Part shown: positions 18,220 to 27,734 of the stretch, piece after piece
Layout of the letters: every line of letters begins with the position of its first letter
Position numbering within the stretch: position 1 is the first letter of the stretch
Origin: Candidatus Brocadia sinica JPN1
GTDB taxonomy: Bacteria; Planctomycetota; Brocadiia; Brocadiales; Brocadiaceae
Length of the DNA: 64,000 nucleotides
NCBI RefSeq assembly: GCF_000949635.1
Contig: NZ_BAFN01000001.1
Span: 3,779,052 to 3,843,051, forward strand
Direction of reading: 5' to 3'
Translations under genes and position numbers: made by a program
Notes under the pieces: generated by a model
What the model saw: only the letters and a program-made list of their open reading frames with translations
Told to the model about the DNA's origin: nothing
The model's database searches: none

Positions 18220-19140
18220 ATGCCGAATATAAACCTGTCTGTCAATTTATGCAATATTAAATTAGCCAATCCTACTGTCTTGGCATCAGGTATATTGGGC
18301 ACTACGAAGGCATTGCTGAAAAGAGTGGCAGAGAATGGCGCAGGCGCCGTAACGATTAAATCTATCAGCTTTGAACCCCGGGAAGGGCATAAAAACCCTA
18401 CCGTTATCACCTTTGAGGCAGGCATGCTGAATGCGGTGGGCTATTCGAATCCTGGTGTTAATGTGGCTGCCACGGAATTTTCTAACCTTCAGGATATAAA
18501 CGCACCGGTGATTGCAAGTGTCATCGGCACACGGAAAGAGGATTTTGCACGAGTTGTCGAAGGTCTTTCCGGATCAAAATTTTCAGCCATCGAAATACCC
18601 CTCTCCTGCCCGCATACTCCAGGGTTTGGGCTTCTCGCGGGGCAGGGAACCCCTGAGGCTACGTATGCGATAACTTCCGAAGTGAGAAAAGTGACCAAGT
18701 TACCCATAATCGTTAAACTATCTCCCAATATTCCGGAGCTCTGTACGATTGCAAAGGCAGCCGAAGATGCCGGTGCAAATGCCATCACGGCAGTAAACTC
18801 TATGGGGCCAGGCATGATCATCAATATAGAGGCACAAAAACCTGTTTTGAGTTTTATGGTGGGTGGCGTTACGGGCGATGCCTTACGGCCGATTGCCGTG
18901 CGATGCGTGTATGATTTGTACAAGGCTATAAAAATTCCCATTATCGGAGTAGGGGGTATCTCTACCGGAAGGCATGCCATTGAGATGATGATGGCAGGGG
19001 CGTCTGCAGTAGGAATCGGAACTGGGGTTTATTATCGTGGTATCGATGTTTTTAAAAAGGTATGCGAAGAAATAATTCAATGGATGCAAGAAAATGGTTT
19101 TGACAACATCAATAATATTGTAGGTATTGCCCATGATTGA
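18220..19140 (+). CDS. pyrD: Dihydroorotate dehydrogenase B catalytic subunit PyrD
   Basis: Class 1B FMN enzyme oxidising dihydroorotate to orotate in pyrimidine synthesis, working with PyrK and NAD+. The 306-residue TIM barrel shows LANPTVLASGILG, NAVGYSNPGV, IEIPLSCPHTPGFG with the class 1 catalytic base Cys, LPIIVKLSPN, ITAVNSMGPGM and the phosphate-binding IIGVGGISTGRHAIEMMMAGASAVGIGT. The stop overlaps the pyrK start by 8 bases, so the two subunits are translationally coupled. No clear Shine-Dalgarno before the ATG. Confidence 0.95.
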   Translation: MPNINLSVNLCNIKLANPTVLASGILGTTKALLKRVAENGAGAVTIKSISFEPREGHKNPTVITFEAGMLNAVGYSNPGVNVAATEFSNLQDINAPVIASVIGTRKEDFARVVEGLSGSKFSAIEIPLSCPHTPGFGLLAGQGTPEATYAITSEVRKVTKLPIIVKLSPNIPELCTIAKAAEDAGANAITAVNSMGPGMIINIEAQKPVLSFMVGGVTGDALRPIAVRCVYDLYKAIKIPIIGVGGISTGRHAIEMMMAGASAVGIGTGVYYRGIDVFKKVCEEIIQWMQENGFDNINNIVGIAHD

Positions 19141-19906
19141 ACAGCCAGGGATGGTAAAAATTTGCGATATTGTAGAGGAATCCCCAAGCGTAAAGACCTT
19201 TTTTTTCAAATGCAATCTGCATTTTGATCCAGGGCAATTTATTATGGTCTGGATACCACTTCTTGATGAAAAGCCATTCACCATATCGTATATTCAAAAT
19301 GGCCTTGCAGGTATCTCTGTTTTAAGATGTGGGGCATTTACCATGTCGCTTCATAAGAGAAAAGTGGGGGATATCATTGGGATACGCGGTCCCTATGGCA
19401 AAGGATTTCATTTGCAAACAAACTTGAACTCGTGCGTAGTAGGGGGCGGCATTGGAATGGCATCACTGACAACTCTTGTGGATAGATTAAGTGGCGCAAC
19501 TATTATACAGGGGGCAAGGACTTCATCAGAAATAATCTATCAAAAACGTTTTCCTCAAATGAAGTTGTGTACCGAAGATGGCACTGCCGGTTTTAAGGGA
19601 ACAACCGTCGATTTACTATCAGAATTAGTCAAAAAACAACACTTCCATAAGGTCTATTCCTGCGGGCCTGAGAAGATGATGTATAAGGTGGTTGAATTAT
19701 GTAAAAACCACGGTATCGACTGCGAAGTATCTTTAGATAGGTACATGAAATGCGGTTTTGGCGTATGCGGTCAATGTGACTGCAGTGGTCAGCGGGTATG
19801 TATTGACGGCCCTGTTTTTACTTCAACAGAGTTAAGCAAGATGGAAGACTTTGGCAAGATAACCATATTGAAAACGGGGGAAAGGGTTACTGTGCGTAAT
19901 CGGTAG
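19133..19906 (+). CDS. pyrK: Dihydroorotate dehydrogenase B electron transfer subunit PyrK
   Basis: FAD and [2Fe-2S] subunit that passes electrons from PyrD to NAD+. The ATG at 19133 is preferred over a TTG at 19127. The ferredoxin-reductase-like part has KPFTISY (FAD), GPYGKGF and the nucleotide-binding VVGGGIGMASL. The C-terminal cysteine cluster KCGFGVCGQCDCSGQRVC (about residues 207-224) binds the iron-sulfur centre. At 257 residues it has normal length. Confidence 0.95.
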   Translation: MIEQPGMVKICDIVEESPSVKTFFFKCNLHFDPGQFIMVWIPLLDEKPFTISYIQNGLAGISVLRCGAFTMSLHKRKVGDIIGIRGPYGKGFHLQTNLNSCVVGGGIGMASLTTLVDRLSGATIIQGARTSSEIIYQKRFPQMKLCTEDGTAGFKGTTVDLLSELVKKQHFHKVYSCGPEKMMYKVVELCKNHGIDCEVSLDRYMKCGFGVCGQCDCSGQRVCIDGPVFTSTELSKMEDFGKITILKTGERVTVRNR

Positions 19907-20114
19907 TGTAGTTGGTCGTTTCTTGTTAGCTCTGTATTTTTGGCAATTTGTATTGATAATCCTGATCCGAACGAGTCGGAGGGGAAATGTAGGCGAGGCT
20001 TTATCCTTGCGTTTATTGCAGGAAAACAAACCGAAAGGATTTCCGGCACATGGTACCGGCAAAATATTTTTCTGAAGACACAAAATAAAGCTGAAAACTA
20101 AAGATTTAAAGTCT

Positions 20115-21365
20115 ATGCGGCTTAAAAATTTAATTATGGAGGAAATAAAGAAAAAAGGAAAAATCTCCTTTGCAGAGTTTATGCACATGGTATTGTATCA
20201 TTCGCAGTACGGTTATTATAACTCAGACAAGGAACGAATAGGGAAATTTGGAGATTACTACACAAGTCCAACTGTTCACGCGATGTTTGGAGAACTCATT
20301 GCAAAACAACTGGAAGAGATGTGGAAGATCATGGGGAAAGGGGAGTTCACCATTGTTGAGATGGGCGCCAACAGGGGATGGTTGTGTCACGATATTATTC
20401 AATGTATTAAGAAAGAATATCCGGGATTTTATGATAATTTTCATTACATCATTGTAGAATCAAATCCTTACGCAAGGGAAAAACAAAAGTGGCTTTTGGG
20501 CTCTGTTGATTGCAGATCATCCTTTATTCTGGCTTCCCAAGCAAGGGACAAAGGAGCTTCAAACCAAGAGACTTACCGGACTCTCCCGGATAAAGAAGTA
20601 GTAAAAAATCCTTTGTCTGACAGATTGGATGAAAAGGTTTCGTGGCATACATACGGCGAAAATGGATTTTCTTTCGGCAAGATTCAGGGATGTTTTTTAT
20701 CCAACGAATTTGTTGATGCCTTGCCTGTCCACCGCCTAAAGGTAAAAAATAAGATTTTAAAAGAGGTATATGTGGGTTATAATGCAACAAATTTTTATGA
20801 AATAGATGACGAGGTATCCGAACCAGCGTTAAGAGATTATCTGAAAACCAACAGAATATATCTAAAAGAAGGCCAGGAATATGAGATAAATTTAGGCGCT
20901 GTAGAGTGGCTAAGGCATGTTTCAGAAAAATTATATAAAGGATTTGTCATAACGATTGATTATGGCGATACAACAGATGGACTATGTTGTGGAAACAATG
21001 CCGGAGGCACCGTAAGGTGTTATTATAAACATAATGTCAACCGGGATTACTATGAACGAATGGGGGAACAAGACATTACTGTCCATGTGGATTTTACGAA
21101 CTTGATGAATGCTGGGCGGCTAGTGGGATTAGAGGTTACAGGTTTTACAAAACAATCCCATTATTTAGTTGCCCTGGGCATTCTGGAAAAATTGAATAAT
21201 ACAAGTAACGATCTTGAGACGAGATTAAAAATGAAAAGTCTTCTCCATCCTGAGGGGATGGGTGAAATCTTCAAGGTATTAATCCAGCATAAAAATATTG
21301 AAAATCCTCACTTGACCAGTTTAAGACCGTTACAGTCAATAACAATAACAATGGGTAACAGGTAA
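20115..21365 (+). CDS. MidA/NDUFAF7-family SAM-dependent methyltransferase
   Basis: A 416-residue class I methyltransferase of the DUF185 family. Motifs: ISFAEFMHMVLYHSQYGYY at the N-terminus, FGDYYTSPTVHAMFGELIAKQLEEMW, FTIVEMGANRGWLCHDII (SAM-binding; usual form is GxGxG, here GANRG), GCFLSNEFVDALPVHRL and the late FVITIDYGDT. The mitochondrial relative methylates an arginine of complex I subunit NDUFS2; bacterial targets are less certain. About 60 residues (165-215) form an insert compared with shorter members. Lies between pyrK and the dehydrogenase cluster. Confidence 0.88.
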   Translation: MRLKNLIMEEIKKKGKISFAEFMHMVLYHSQYGYYNSDKERIGKFGDYYTSPTVHAMFGELIAKQLEEMWKIMGKGEFTIVEMGANRGWLCHDIIQCIKKEYPGFYDNFHYIIVESNPYAREKQKWLLGSVDCRSSFILASQARDKGASNQETYRTLPDKEVVKNPLSDRLDEKVSWHTYGENGFSFGKIQGCFLSNEFVDALPVHRLKVKNKILKEVYVGYNATNFYEIDDEVSEPALRDYLKTNRIYLKEGQEYEINLGAVEWLRHVSEKLYKGFVITIDYGDTTDGLCCGNNAGGTVRCYYKHNVNRDYYERMGEQDITVHVDFTNLMNAGRLVGLEVTGFTKQSHYLVALGILEKLNNTSNDLETRLKMKSLLHPEGMGEIFKVLIQHKNIENPHLTSLRPLQSITITMGNR

Positions 21366-21484
21366 CCACGGAAAGACACGGAATATCACAAAAAAGGATA
21401 GCATAGTCAGAAGCAAATCAGGATCGGTGGAATTCTGGGAGTTCTAGTGGTGAACAATATTTATTTTCAAGGAAAGGGGGATGT

Positions 21485-21730
21485 ATGAAAATAGGTCGCA
21501 CAGCGGAACCTGCCACCATAATGGAAGTGCTTATGGAGGCGATTAAGCGGGAACAGGAGTCATATGACTATTACTACCGTGCGGCGTTGCAGGCGGCAAA
21601 GCCTGCGACACGCAAAATGCTGTTAAACCTGGCGGATTGGGAAAAAGGACACATAGACGAGCTGACCAACCATGTAATGGAGCTAAAGGCCCAGATGGAG
21701 ATCGACCGGGCAATTACTGGTGGCCTGTAA
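21485..21730 (+). CDS. Small ferritin-like (rubrerythrin-type) four-helix protein
   Basis: An 81-residue protein with GGAAAGGGG upstream. It contains EAIKREQESYDYYYRAA and LADWEKGHIDELTNHV, i.e. the ExxxE and ExxH-type iron-ligand pattern of rubrerythrin-like helices, but only one helix pair, so it would need to dimerise to form a four-helix di-iron site. No rubredoxin domain. It directly precedes the E1-alpha gene (84 bases). An oxygen- or peroxide-handling role near an oxygen-sensitive lipoate/Fe-S pathway is conceivable but not shown. Confidence 0.7.
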   Translation: MKIGRTAEPATIMEVLMEAIKREQESYDYYYRAALQAAKPATRKMLLNLADWEKGHIDELTNHVMELKAQMEIDRAITGGL

Positions 21731-21814
21731 TCACTTGATAACTTAACCGCAGTCTACAGGACGATCCAGGAAGATATTTAGAGTCAAAAATGCAAATTTA
21801 AGGCAGACACAACC

Positions 21815-22792
21815 ATGGATATTAAGCGAGAGGATTTACTGCAGTTATACTATTATTTACAATTGACACGAAGACTGGAAGACCGTGTTACATCGCTCTA
21901 TCATCAGGGAAGGATCTTGGGGGGGGCATGGACGAGTAACGGTACGGAGGCCGTCTCCGTAGGGTATGGTTATGCCCTTGAAAAGAACGATATCGCAGCC
22001 CCGTATTTTCGGGATATGGGAGTCTTCCTAATTCGGGGGATTTCGGCAAAACGCATTATGGCCCAGTACATGGGTAAAAAGACGGGTGTTACTGGTGGCA
22101 AAGAGGGCAATGTTCACGTTGGGGATTTAAACTTCGGTGTTTTAGGTTTTCCCAGCCATCTGGCAGATAATTATCCCGTGGGAGCGGGTGCTGCCCTTGC
22201 CTTTAAAATACGAGGTGAAAAGAGGGTCGTAGCGGCATGTACCGGAGATGGAGGTACGAGTCGTGGTGATTTCCATGAGGGAATGAATTTTGCCTCTGCA
22301 AGAAAATTGCCTATCGTTTTTATCTGCAATAACAACCAGTATGCCTATTCTACTCCATTAAAACTACAGATGGCAATTAAGGACATCGCTGAACGTGCCC
22401 TGGCTTACGCCATACCAGGTAAGATTGTAGATGGGAATAATGTCGTGGAGGTTTACAAGGCCGCGAAGGAGGCCTATGAGATTGCTAGGAATGGCGGAGG
22501 TCCTACCTTTATAGAATGCAAGACTATGAGGATGCATGGTCATTCAGAGCATGACAGCGCCAGATACGTCCCGAGAGAACTTCTGGAGGAATGGAAGAAA
22601 AAGGATCCTATCTTACATATGGAAAAATATTTGATGGAAAACGGTATTGCCAAAAAAGAAGAAATGGACAGCATTGAGTCAAGCGTAAAGAAAGAGATAG
22701 AAGAGGCCGAGTCATTTGCAGAAGAAAGTCCGTATCCCAGTCCGGAAGATGGTTTAAATGGTGTTTACGCAACACCATTAGGAGAGGAGTAG
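21815..22792 (+). CDS. pdhA: 2-oxoacid dehydrogenase E1 component, alpha subunit (PdhA/AcoA-like)
   Basis: Thiamine-diphosphate subunit that decarboxylates a 2-oxoacid, probably pyruvate. Visible are YHQGRILGGAWTSNGTEAVSVG, the phosphorylation-loop-like YRDMG equivalent YFRDMGVFL, and the ThDP motif CTGDGGTSRGDFHEGMNFA ... VFICNNNQYAYSTP (GDG...NN). Length 325 is normal for the heterotetrameric E1 type. Followed within bases by E1-beta and then E2, with lipB and lipA downstream, so cofactor supply and enzyme are co-located. Acetoin dehydrogenase is an alternative; no E3 gene is present. Confidence 0.9.
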   Translation: MDIKREDLLQLYYYLQLTRRLEDRVTSLYHQGRILGGAWTSNGTEAVSVGYGYALEKNDIAAPYFRDMGVFLIRGISAKRIMAQYMGKKTGVTGGKEGNVHVGDLNFGVLGFPSHLADNYPVGAGAALAFKIRGEKRVVAACTGDGGTSRGDFHEGMNFASARKLPIVFICNNNQYAYSTPLKLQMAIKDIAERALAYAIPGKIVDGNNVVEVYKAAKEAYEIARNGGGPTFIECKTMRMHGHSEHDSARYVPRELLEEWKKKDPILHMEKYLMENGIAKKEEMDSIESSVKKEIEEAESFAEESPYPSPEDGLNGVYATPLGEE

Positions 22793-22797
22793 TGGAT

Positions 22798-23772
22798 ATG
22801 AAAGAGGTTACCTATCTTGAGGCGATCAAAGAGGCAATGGATGAAGAAATGACACGAGACCCCACGGTATTTATTTTGGGTGAAGATGTGGGGGTTTATG
22901 GCGGTGCATTTCGTGCAACTGAAGGCTTTTTTGAAAAGTATGGAGAATGGCGCGTCCTGGATACGCCATTATCCGAATCCGGTTTTACCGGAGCCGCCAT
23001 TGGCGCAGCGCTTGTGGGTATGCGTCCCATTGTGGAGATGCAGTTTGCCGATTTTATCTCCTGTGCGTTTGATCAACTGGTAAATGTGGCTGCAAAGAAT
23101 CATTATCGATGGGGGGCAGCGACACCCATTGTTGTGCGGGCGCCCTTTGGTGGAAATATACATGGTGGAGCATTTCATTCACAATGTATTGAGGGATTCT
23201 TTTTTAATGTGCCAGGACTAAAAATCGTTGCGCCTTCCACAGCGTACGATGCTAAAGGATTACTAAAGGCTGCTATTCGTGATAATGACCCTGTTATTTA
23301 TTGTGAGCATAAATATCTTTACAGGCGCATTAAAGATTCCATTCCTGAAGAAGATTATATCGTCCCGATAGGAAAGGCTCGCATTGCTTTGGAAGGCAGA
23401 GATATATCGGTTATTACATACGGGGCAATGGTTCACACTGCTCTTGAGGCGGCACAGGTACTGAAAGAAAATGGAGTCTCCTGCGAAATTGTTGACTTAA
23501 GAACCATCCTACCATTGGACAAAAAATCAATCTTTAATACCGTAAAAAAGACAAACAAAGTTGTTGTCTTGCATGAACAGACCAAAACGGGTGGTGTCGG
23601 GGCTGAGGTCTCTGCCTTAATTAATGAATATTGTTTTGACTATCTGGATGGCCCCATTATCCGGATTGCTGCTCAGGATACCCCGGTACCGTATAGTGCA
23701 CAGATGGAAGAAGCCTTTATTCCACAGCCGAAGAATGTTATTTCTGCTGTAGAAAAATTGATGCGTTATTAA
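22798..23772 (+). CDS. pdhB: 2-oxoacid dehydrogenase E1 component, beta subunit
   Basis: Partner of the alpha subunit in the E1 heterotetramer. Start ATG at 22798 lies 8 bases after GGAGAGGAG; a GTG at 22792 overlaps the pdhA stop. Typical motifs: VFILGEDVGVYGGAFRATEGF, RVLDTPLSESGFTGAAIGAAL, RAPFGGNIHGGAFHSQCIE, KIVAPSTAYDAKGLLKAAIRDNDPVIYCEHKYLY and the transketolase C-terminal EIVDLRTILPLD. Full length (324 residues). The tight spacing argues for translational coupling with pdhA. Confidence 0.93.
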   Translation: MKEVTYLEAIKEAMDEEMTRDPTVFILGEDVGVYGGAFRATEGFFEKYGEWRVLDTPLSESGFTGAAIGAALVGMRPIVEMQFADFISCAFDQLVNVAAKNHYRWGAATPIVVRAPFGGNIHGGAFHSQCIEGFFFNVPGLKIVAPSTAYDAKGLLKAAIRDNDPVIYCEHKYLYRRIKDSIPEEDYIVPIGKARIALEGRDISVITYGAMVHTALEAAQVLKENGVSCEIVDLRTILPLDKKSIFNTVKKTNKVVVLHEQTKTGGVGAEVSALINEYCFDYLDGPIIRIAAQDTPVPYSAQMEEAFIPQPKNVISAVEKLMRY

Positions 23773-23884
23773 TTCCTGTCTTATCGGTACATATTTAGTA
23801 AATAATTTTTTGCTTTATGATTTACGATTTAAAATTATGAAATTTTTGAACTTATAATTTATCCAGGTTTGGAGGCTTTAAAAT

Positions 23885-25132
23885 ATGCCTGTTAATGTGA
23901 TTATGCCACAGATGGGTGAGAGTGTAGCGGAAGGGACTATTTCTAAGTGGCTTGTGCGCGAAGGTGATCGGATTGAAAAGGAACAATCCATTGTGGAAAT
24001 CAGCACAGATAAAATTGACACCGAGGTGCCATCTCCTGTTACGGGTATTTTGAAAAAGATTCTCTATCCGGAGGGCAAGACACTGCCGGTACAGACAGTG
24101 ATTGCTCAAATTGAAGCCGCTGAAATAAAGGAAGGTGTGAGTGCCTCTCCGGAGAAGCCGGGAGTTACTGCAAAGGTTGAAAAGGTTGAGGTCGCAAAAG
24201 AAATTGAAAAGAGTGAAGAGATAGAAAAAAGGTATTCCCCTCTGGTAAGGAGATTGGCTAAAGAATATAATGTTAATTTAGAATCGATAAAGGGTACTGG
24301 TGAAGGGGGGAGGGTTACGAAAAAGGACGTTATGGATTACGTGGCTTCAAAACCAGGTATTGTTACACCCCCGGCAGAGGCTGAAAAGAAGATTTCGGTG
24401 AGGGAAGTACTTCTCCCATTTAGTCCAAAAAGAAAAATCACCGCCGATAGGATGGTACAGAGTAAGTTGACAGCCGCCCATGTGACAACCGTATTTGAGG
24501 TTGATATGACTAAGGTTGCAAAGTATCGCGAGCGAAATCAAGATACTATGAAGAGAGAGGGTATCCACCTTACCTATCTTCCATTTATAACCCTTGCTGC
24601 TGCTCGTTCCCTCAAAGAGTATACTATAGTGAACGCCTCATGGACGGATGAAGGCATTATTCAGAAAAACTATGTTAACATCGGGATTGCAGTATCCCTT
24701 GAAGATGGACTGCTCGTCCCTGTAATAAGGGATGCGGACAAAAAAAACTTGTTGCAATTAGCCAAGGATATCCAGGATATTGCCTTGCGTGCACGTACAA
24801 AAAAATTAAAACCGGAAGAAGTTCAGGGGGGTACATTTACCATCACAAATTACGGTCTCAATGGTAGCCTATTGGGAACACCCATTATATTATTACCGCA
24901 GGTAGCGATATTGGGCATGGGAGCTGTCGTAAAAAGACCGGTTGTAATAGATGATGCAATTGCAATTCGGTACATGATGTATCTTAGCCTTTCATTTGAT
25001 CATCGGGTTATGGATGGGGCCAATGCCGATATGTTTCTTTGTAAAGTAAAAGAGATTCTGGAAGGATGGGAGGTTTCAACTTATGAGGCGAAGAAGTCTT
25101 CTCCTCCAACAGGATATGGTGGAGTATGGTAA
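23885..25132 (+). CDS. pdhC: Dihydrolipoamide acyltransferase (E2 component)
   Basis: E2 core of the 2-oxoacid dehydrogenase complex. One N-terminal lipoyl domain with the lipoylated Lys in ISTDKIDTEVPSP (about Lys43), a charged linker, a peripheral-subunit-binding domain SPLVRRLAKEYNVNLESIKG TGEGGRVTKKDV, then the catalytic domain ending with SFDHRVMDGANADMFL, in which the HRxxDG motif carries the active-site His. Length 415. Its 3' end overlaps the lipB reading frame by 50 bases. GGAG ribosome-binding site upstream. Confidence 0.93.
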   Translation: MPVNVIMPQMGESVAEGTISKWLVREGDRIEKEQSIVEISTDKIDTEVPSPVTGILKKILYPEGKTLPVQTVIAQIEAAEIKEGVSASPEKPGVTAKVEKVEVAKEIEKSEEIEKRYSPLVRRLAKEYNVNLESIKGTGEGGRVTKKDVMDYVASKPGIVTPPAEAEKKISVREVLLPFSPKRKITADRMVQSKLTAAHVTTVFEVDMTKVAKYRERNQDTMKREGIHLTYLPFITLAAARSLKEYTIVNASWTDEGIIQKNYVNIGIAVSLEDGLLVPVIRDADKKNLLQLAKDIQDIALRARTKKLKPEEVQGGTFTITNYGLNGSLLGTPIILLPQVAILGMGAVVKRPVVIDDAIAIRYMMYLSLSFDHRVMDGANADMFLCKVKEILEGWEVSTYEAKKSSPPTGYGGVW

Positions 25133-25817
25133 GGCCTGGGAATTTCAAAAGGCGCTGCTTGAGGCAAGAATTTCTAACAAGATAGAAGATTGCCTTGTAT
25201 TGCTTCAGCATCCACCTACCTTTACCTTCGGCCGCAGATACAAAGAGGCCAACTTGATATCGAATAAGGAATATTACGTGGGGAATGGTTTTGCCGTGTA
25301 CAAAACTGATCGGGGTGGGTTGGCTACTTATCATGGTCCTGGTCAGGTTGTTGGCTATCCGGTCATAAAAATGGATTCCTACACGAAGGATTATTATCAA
25401 TATCTGCGGATGCTGGAAGATGTAATGATAAGGGCGTTATCTGAATTTGGTATTACTGCCAAACGAAGTGAGGGATACACAGGGGTTTGGATAAATAAGG
25501 CAAAGATCGGGTTTATAGGTGTTCGGATTGCATTGGGTTATACTATGCATGGATTTTCTCTTAATGTGAACAATGATTTATCACCTTTCAATTTTATTAT
25601 TCCTTGTGGAATTCAAGGGGTGAGGATTACTTCTATTCAGGAATTAGTAAACGAGAATATAAAAATTGAAGAGGTCTGTCATAAACTTGCGAATCATTAT
25701 GCGAATGTATTTCAGGTACAGATGATACCTATCCAGATGAAGGTGATGACACAGAGGATTGGGTTTACGAAAAATTTATGTGAATATATAAATGAAGGCG
25801 AAAGTGACAATTCATAA
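25083..25817 (+). CDS. lipB: Octanoyltransferase LipB
   Basis: Transfers octanoyl from acyl carrier protein to lipoyl domains, the first step of lipoate synthesis. Motifs: LQHPPTFTFGRR, DRGGLATYHGPGQVVGYPV, the catalytic Lys in NKAKIGFIGVRI and the catalytic Cys in IPCGIQGVRITS. 244 residues. The ATG at 25083 lies within the 3' end of the E2 gene, and homology to LipB begins soon after it, so the 50-base overlap is probably real. Substrate (E2) and modifying enzyme are thus in one transcription unit. Confidence 0.93.
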   Translation: MRRRSLLLQQDMVEYGKAWEFQKALLEARISNKIEDCLVLLQHPPTFTFGRRYKEANLISNKEYYVGNGFAVYKTDRGGLATYHGPGQVVGYPVIKMDSYTKDYYQYLRMLEDVMIRALSEFGITAKRSEGYTGVWINKAKIGFIGVRIALGYTMHGFSLNVNNDLSPFNFIIPCGIQGVRITSIQELVNENIKIEEVCHKLANHYANVFQVQMIPIQMKVMTQRIGFTKNLCEYINEGESDNS

Positions 25818-25832
25818 GATATCATTATTGTT

Positions 25833-26672
25833 ATGGTTAAACTAGAAGATACAAATACAAAAAATAACCGAAATGAGATCCTTGAAGAAGGCATAAAAAA
25901 GGGTATCTTTGGCAGTATAAAAGGCAGAGAAATAGACCGTGTGGATTATGACCGATGGATGGGAGGGCCCCGCGGACCGGAAAAGATAACTTTTAAAGAT
26001 GGAAGCGCCGTAATATTTAAGTGCGATATCAGGCATTACTGGATGGCAGACAATCCTGATACTGCAATCCGGGAAGCGATTGTGTATCAGATCGACAAGG
26101 TCGTAGGACTTGGATTGGTGCCTAAAACAATGGTAATTGACGATACGGTTGGCAACGTGCGATATGATGGCTCAGTTCAGGAGTGGATTAAGGATGCGAG
26201 AGATGGCTATCAGATAGAGAAATTTACGAATGAAGAGAGGAAAGATTTTGAACGACTAAAGGTCTTTGATTTCGTAATTGGGAATAGCGACAGGCACCTG
26301 GGAAATGTATTGTTCACCGGCGATGATAAGTTGCATGCTATAGATAACAATGCGTGTCTCATTATCGATAAAAATGAGGATATTTTGTCATTTTCAGATT
26401 CGGTAATAATTTTCTTTAGCAGAAATGTTATTCACGATATGCGACATATCGTGGAATTAATAGAAAGGTTTTATGCAAACAAAGATACGATATTAAATTT
26501 AATAGATAAGTACATACACGATAATACAGAACTCGCTAAAGTAATGGTGGAATCCAGAATTAATTATTTATATAACATGTTGAAAAGAGACAAACCATTT
26601 CCCCGAAAATATAGAGAGTGGAGAAAAGGGTTGGAAGAGGAAGTGCAAAATATATTGAGAAGAAAAAAATAA
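25833..26672 (+). CDS. Kinase-fold protein (PI3K/PI4K-like or SCO1664-like)
   Basis: A 279-residue protein. After an N-terminal region with GPEKITFKDGSAVIFKCD (nucleotide-binding strand with the Lys of VIFKC), it has VFDFVIGNSDRHLGNVLF and KLHAIDNNACLI. The DRHxxN and AIDN pattern is the catalytic and metal-binding loop of the PI3/4-kinase-like fold, also seen in HipA-type and FAM20-like kinases. It sits between lipB (15 bases upstream) and lipA, which is not a usual neighbour. Target unknown; protein, lipid or small-molecule phosphorylation are all possible. Confidence 0.7.
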   Translation: MVKLEDTNTKNNRNEILEEGIKKGIFGSIKGREIDRVDYDRWMGGPRGPEKITFKDGSAVIFKCDIRHYWMADNPDTAIREAIVYQIDKVVGLGLVPKTMVIDDTVGNVRYDGSVQEWIKDARDGYQIEKFTNEERKDFERLKVFDFVIGNSDRHLGNVLFTGDDKLHAIDNNACLIIDKNEDILSFSDSVIIFFSRNVIHDMRHIVELIERFYANKDTILNLIDKYIHDNTELAKVMVESRINYLYNMLKRDKPFPRKYREWRKGLEEEVQNILRRKK

Positions 26673-26753
26673 CTCACTATTCAAATGTCAAAATCGGCAT
26701 TCTTTGGTGGTGTACGTAGTAAGAATCATAAATTATAAATTATAAATTGTACT

Positions 26754-27605
26754 ATGCGTCCAAAGTGGCTAAGGGTAAAGTTACCAGCAGGAAGAAATTA
26801 CCATGAGATAAAAGGTGTTCTGCGGGAGAAACGACTTCACACTGTATGCGAGGAAGCAATATGTCCAAATATCGGAGAATGTTTTGAAAAACGAACCGCG
26901 ACATTTTTAATACTTGGTGACACCTGTACCAGACAGTGTGGATTTTGTGCTGTGAAGAAGGGCAGCCCCTCTGGGGTAGATAGGGAGGAACCCCGTCGAA
27001 TCGCTGAAGCTGTTAAACAGATAGAATTAAAATACATCGTAATTACCTCTGTAACAAGGGACGATCTTTCCGATGGTGGTGCATCAGCCTATGCAGAAAC
27101 AATCAAATGTATTCGAGAACAAGTGAAAGATTGCAAAATAGAAGTTTTGATACCTGATTTTGGCGGGGTTTCAATAGCATTGGAAACAGTAATCAACGCC
27201 AGACCAGACGTATTAAATCACAATATAGAAACGATACCTCGCCTTTATCCACAAGTGAGACCTATGGCCAGTTATGAACGCTCCCTGGAATTATTAAAGA
27301 ATGCACGCGAGAAAAATCCTTTTTTAACAACAAAATCCGGGCTTATGGTGGGTTTAGGTGAAAAATGGGATGAGATAATCAATGCCATGCATGATATAAG
27401 GAATGCAGGGTGTGATATGCTCACCATTGGTCAGTATCTGAGTCCAAAGAGAAACGCCTTACTGATCGAGCGTTATTATACCGCCGATGAATTTGAACTG
27501 TTGCAGTTAGAAGGGGAGAGATTAGGATTTCATCACATAGAATCGGGACCACTGGTTCGGAGTTCCTACCATGCAAAGATGCAATCAGATAACATTCTTG
27601 CCTGA
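26754..27605 (+). CDS. lipA: Lipoyl synthase LipA
   Basis: Radical SAM enzyme inserting two sulfurs into octanoyl-lipoyl domains. The auxiliary cluster motif CxxxxCxxxxxC is at Cys32, Cys37, Cys43 and the radical SAM CxxxCxxC at Cys58, Cys62, Cys65 (CTRQCGFC). The C-terminal RSSYHA motif, whose Ser ligates the auxiliary cluster, is present. 283 residues, normal length. Completes the lipB-lipA pathway behind the E2 gene. Three ATAAATT repeats lie just upstream of the start. Confidence 0.96.
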   Translation: MRPKWLRVKLPAGRNYHEIKGVLREKRLHTVCEEAICPNIGECFEKRTATFLILGDTCTRQCGFCAVKKGSPSGVDREEPRRIAEAVKQIELKYIVITSVTRDDLSDGGASAYAETIKCIREQVKDCKIEVLIPDFGGVSIALETVINARPDVLNHNIETIPRLYPQVRPMASYERSLELLKNAREKNPFLTTKSGLMVGLGEKWDEIINAMHDIRNAGCDMLTIGQYLSPKRNALLIERYYTADEFELLQLEGERLGFHHIESGPLVRSSYHAKMQSDNILA

Positions 27606-27734
27606 TAAAGGAATTTTGTATATCGGGTACTCATTTTTGATCTCAAATATTTTCATATTTGACCGATAATGTCATGATAAAATAAAACAAATATTTGGGG
27701 TGGTTGTTTTTTGATGTGCTGGATTTAATGGGAA

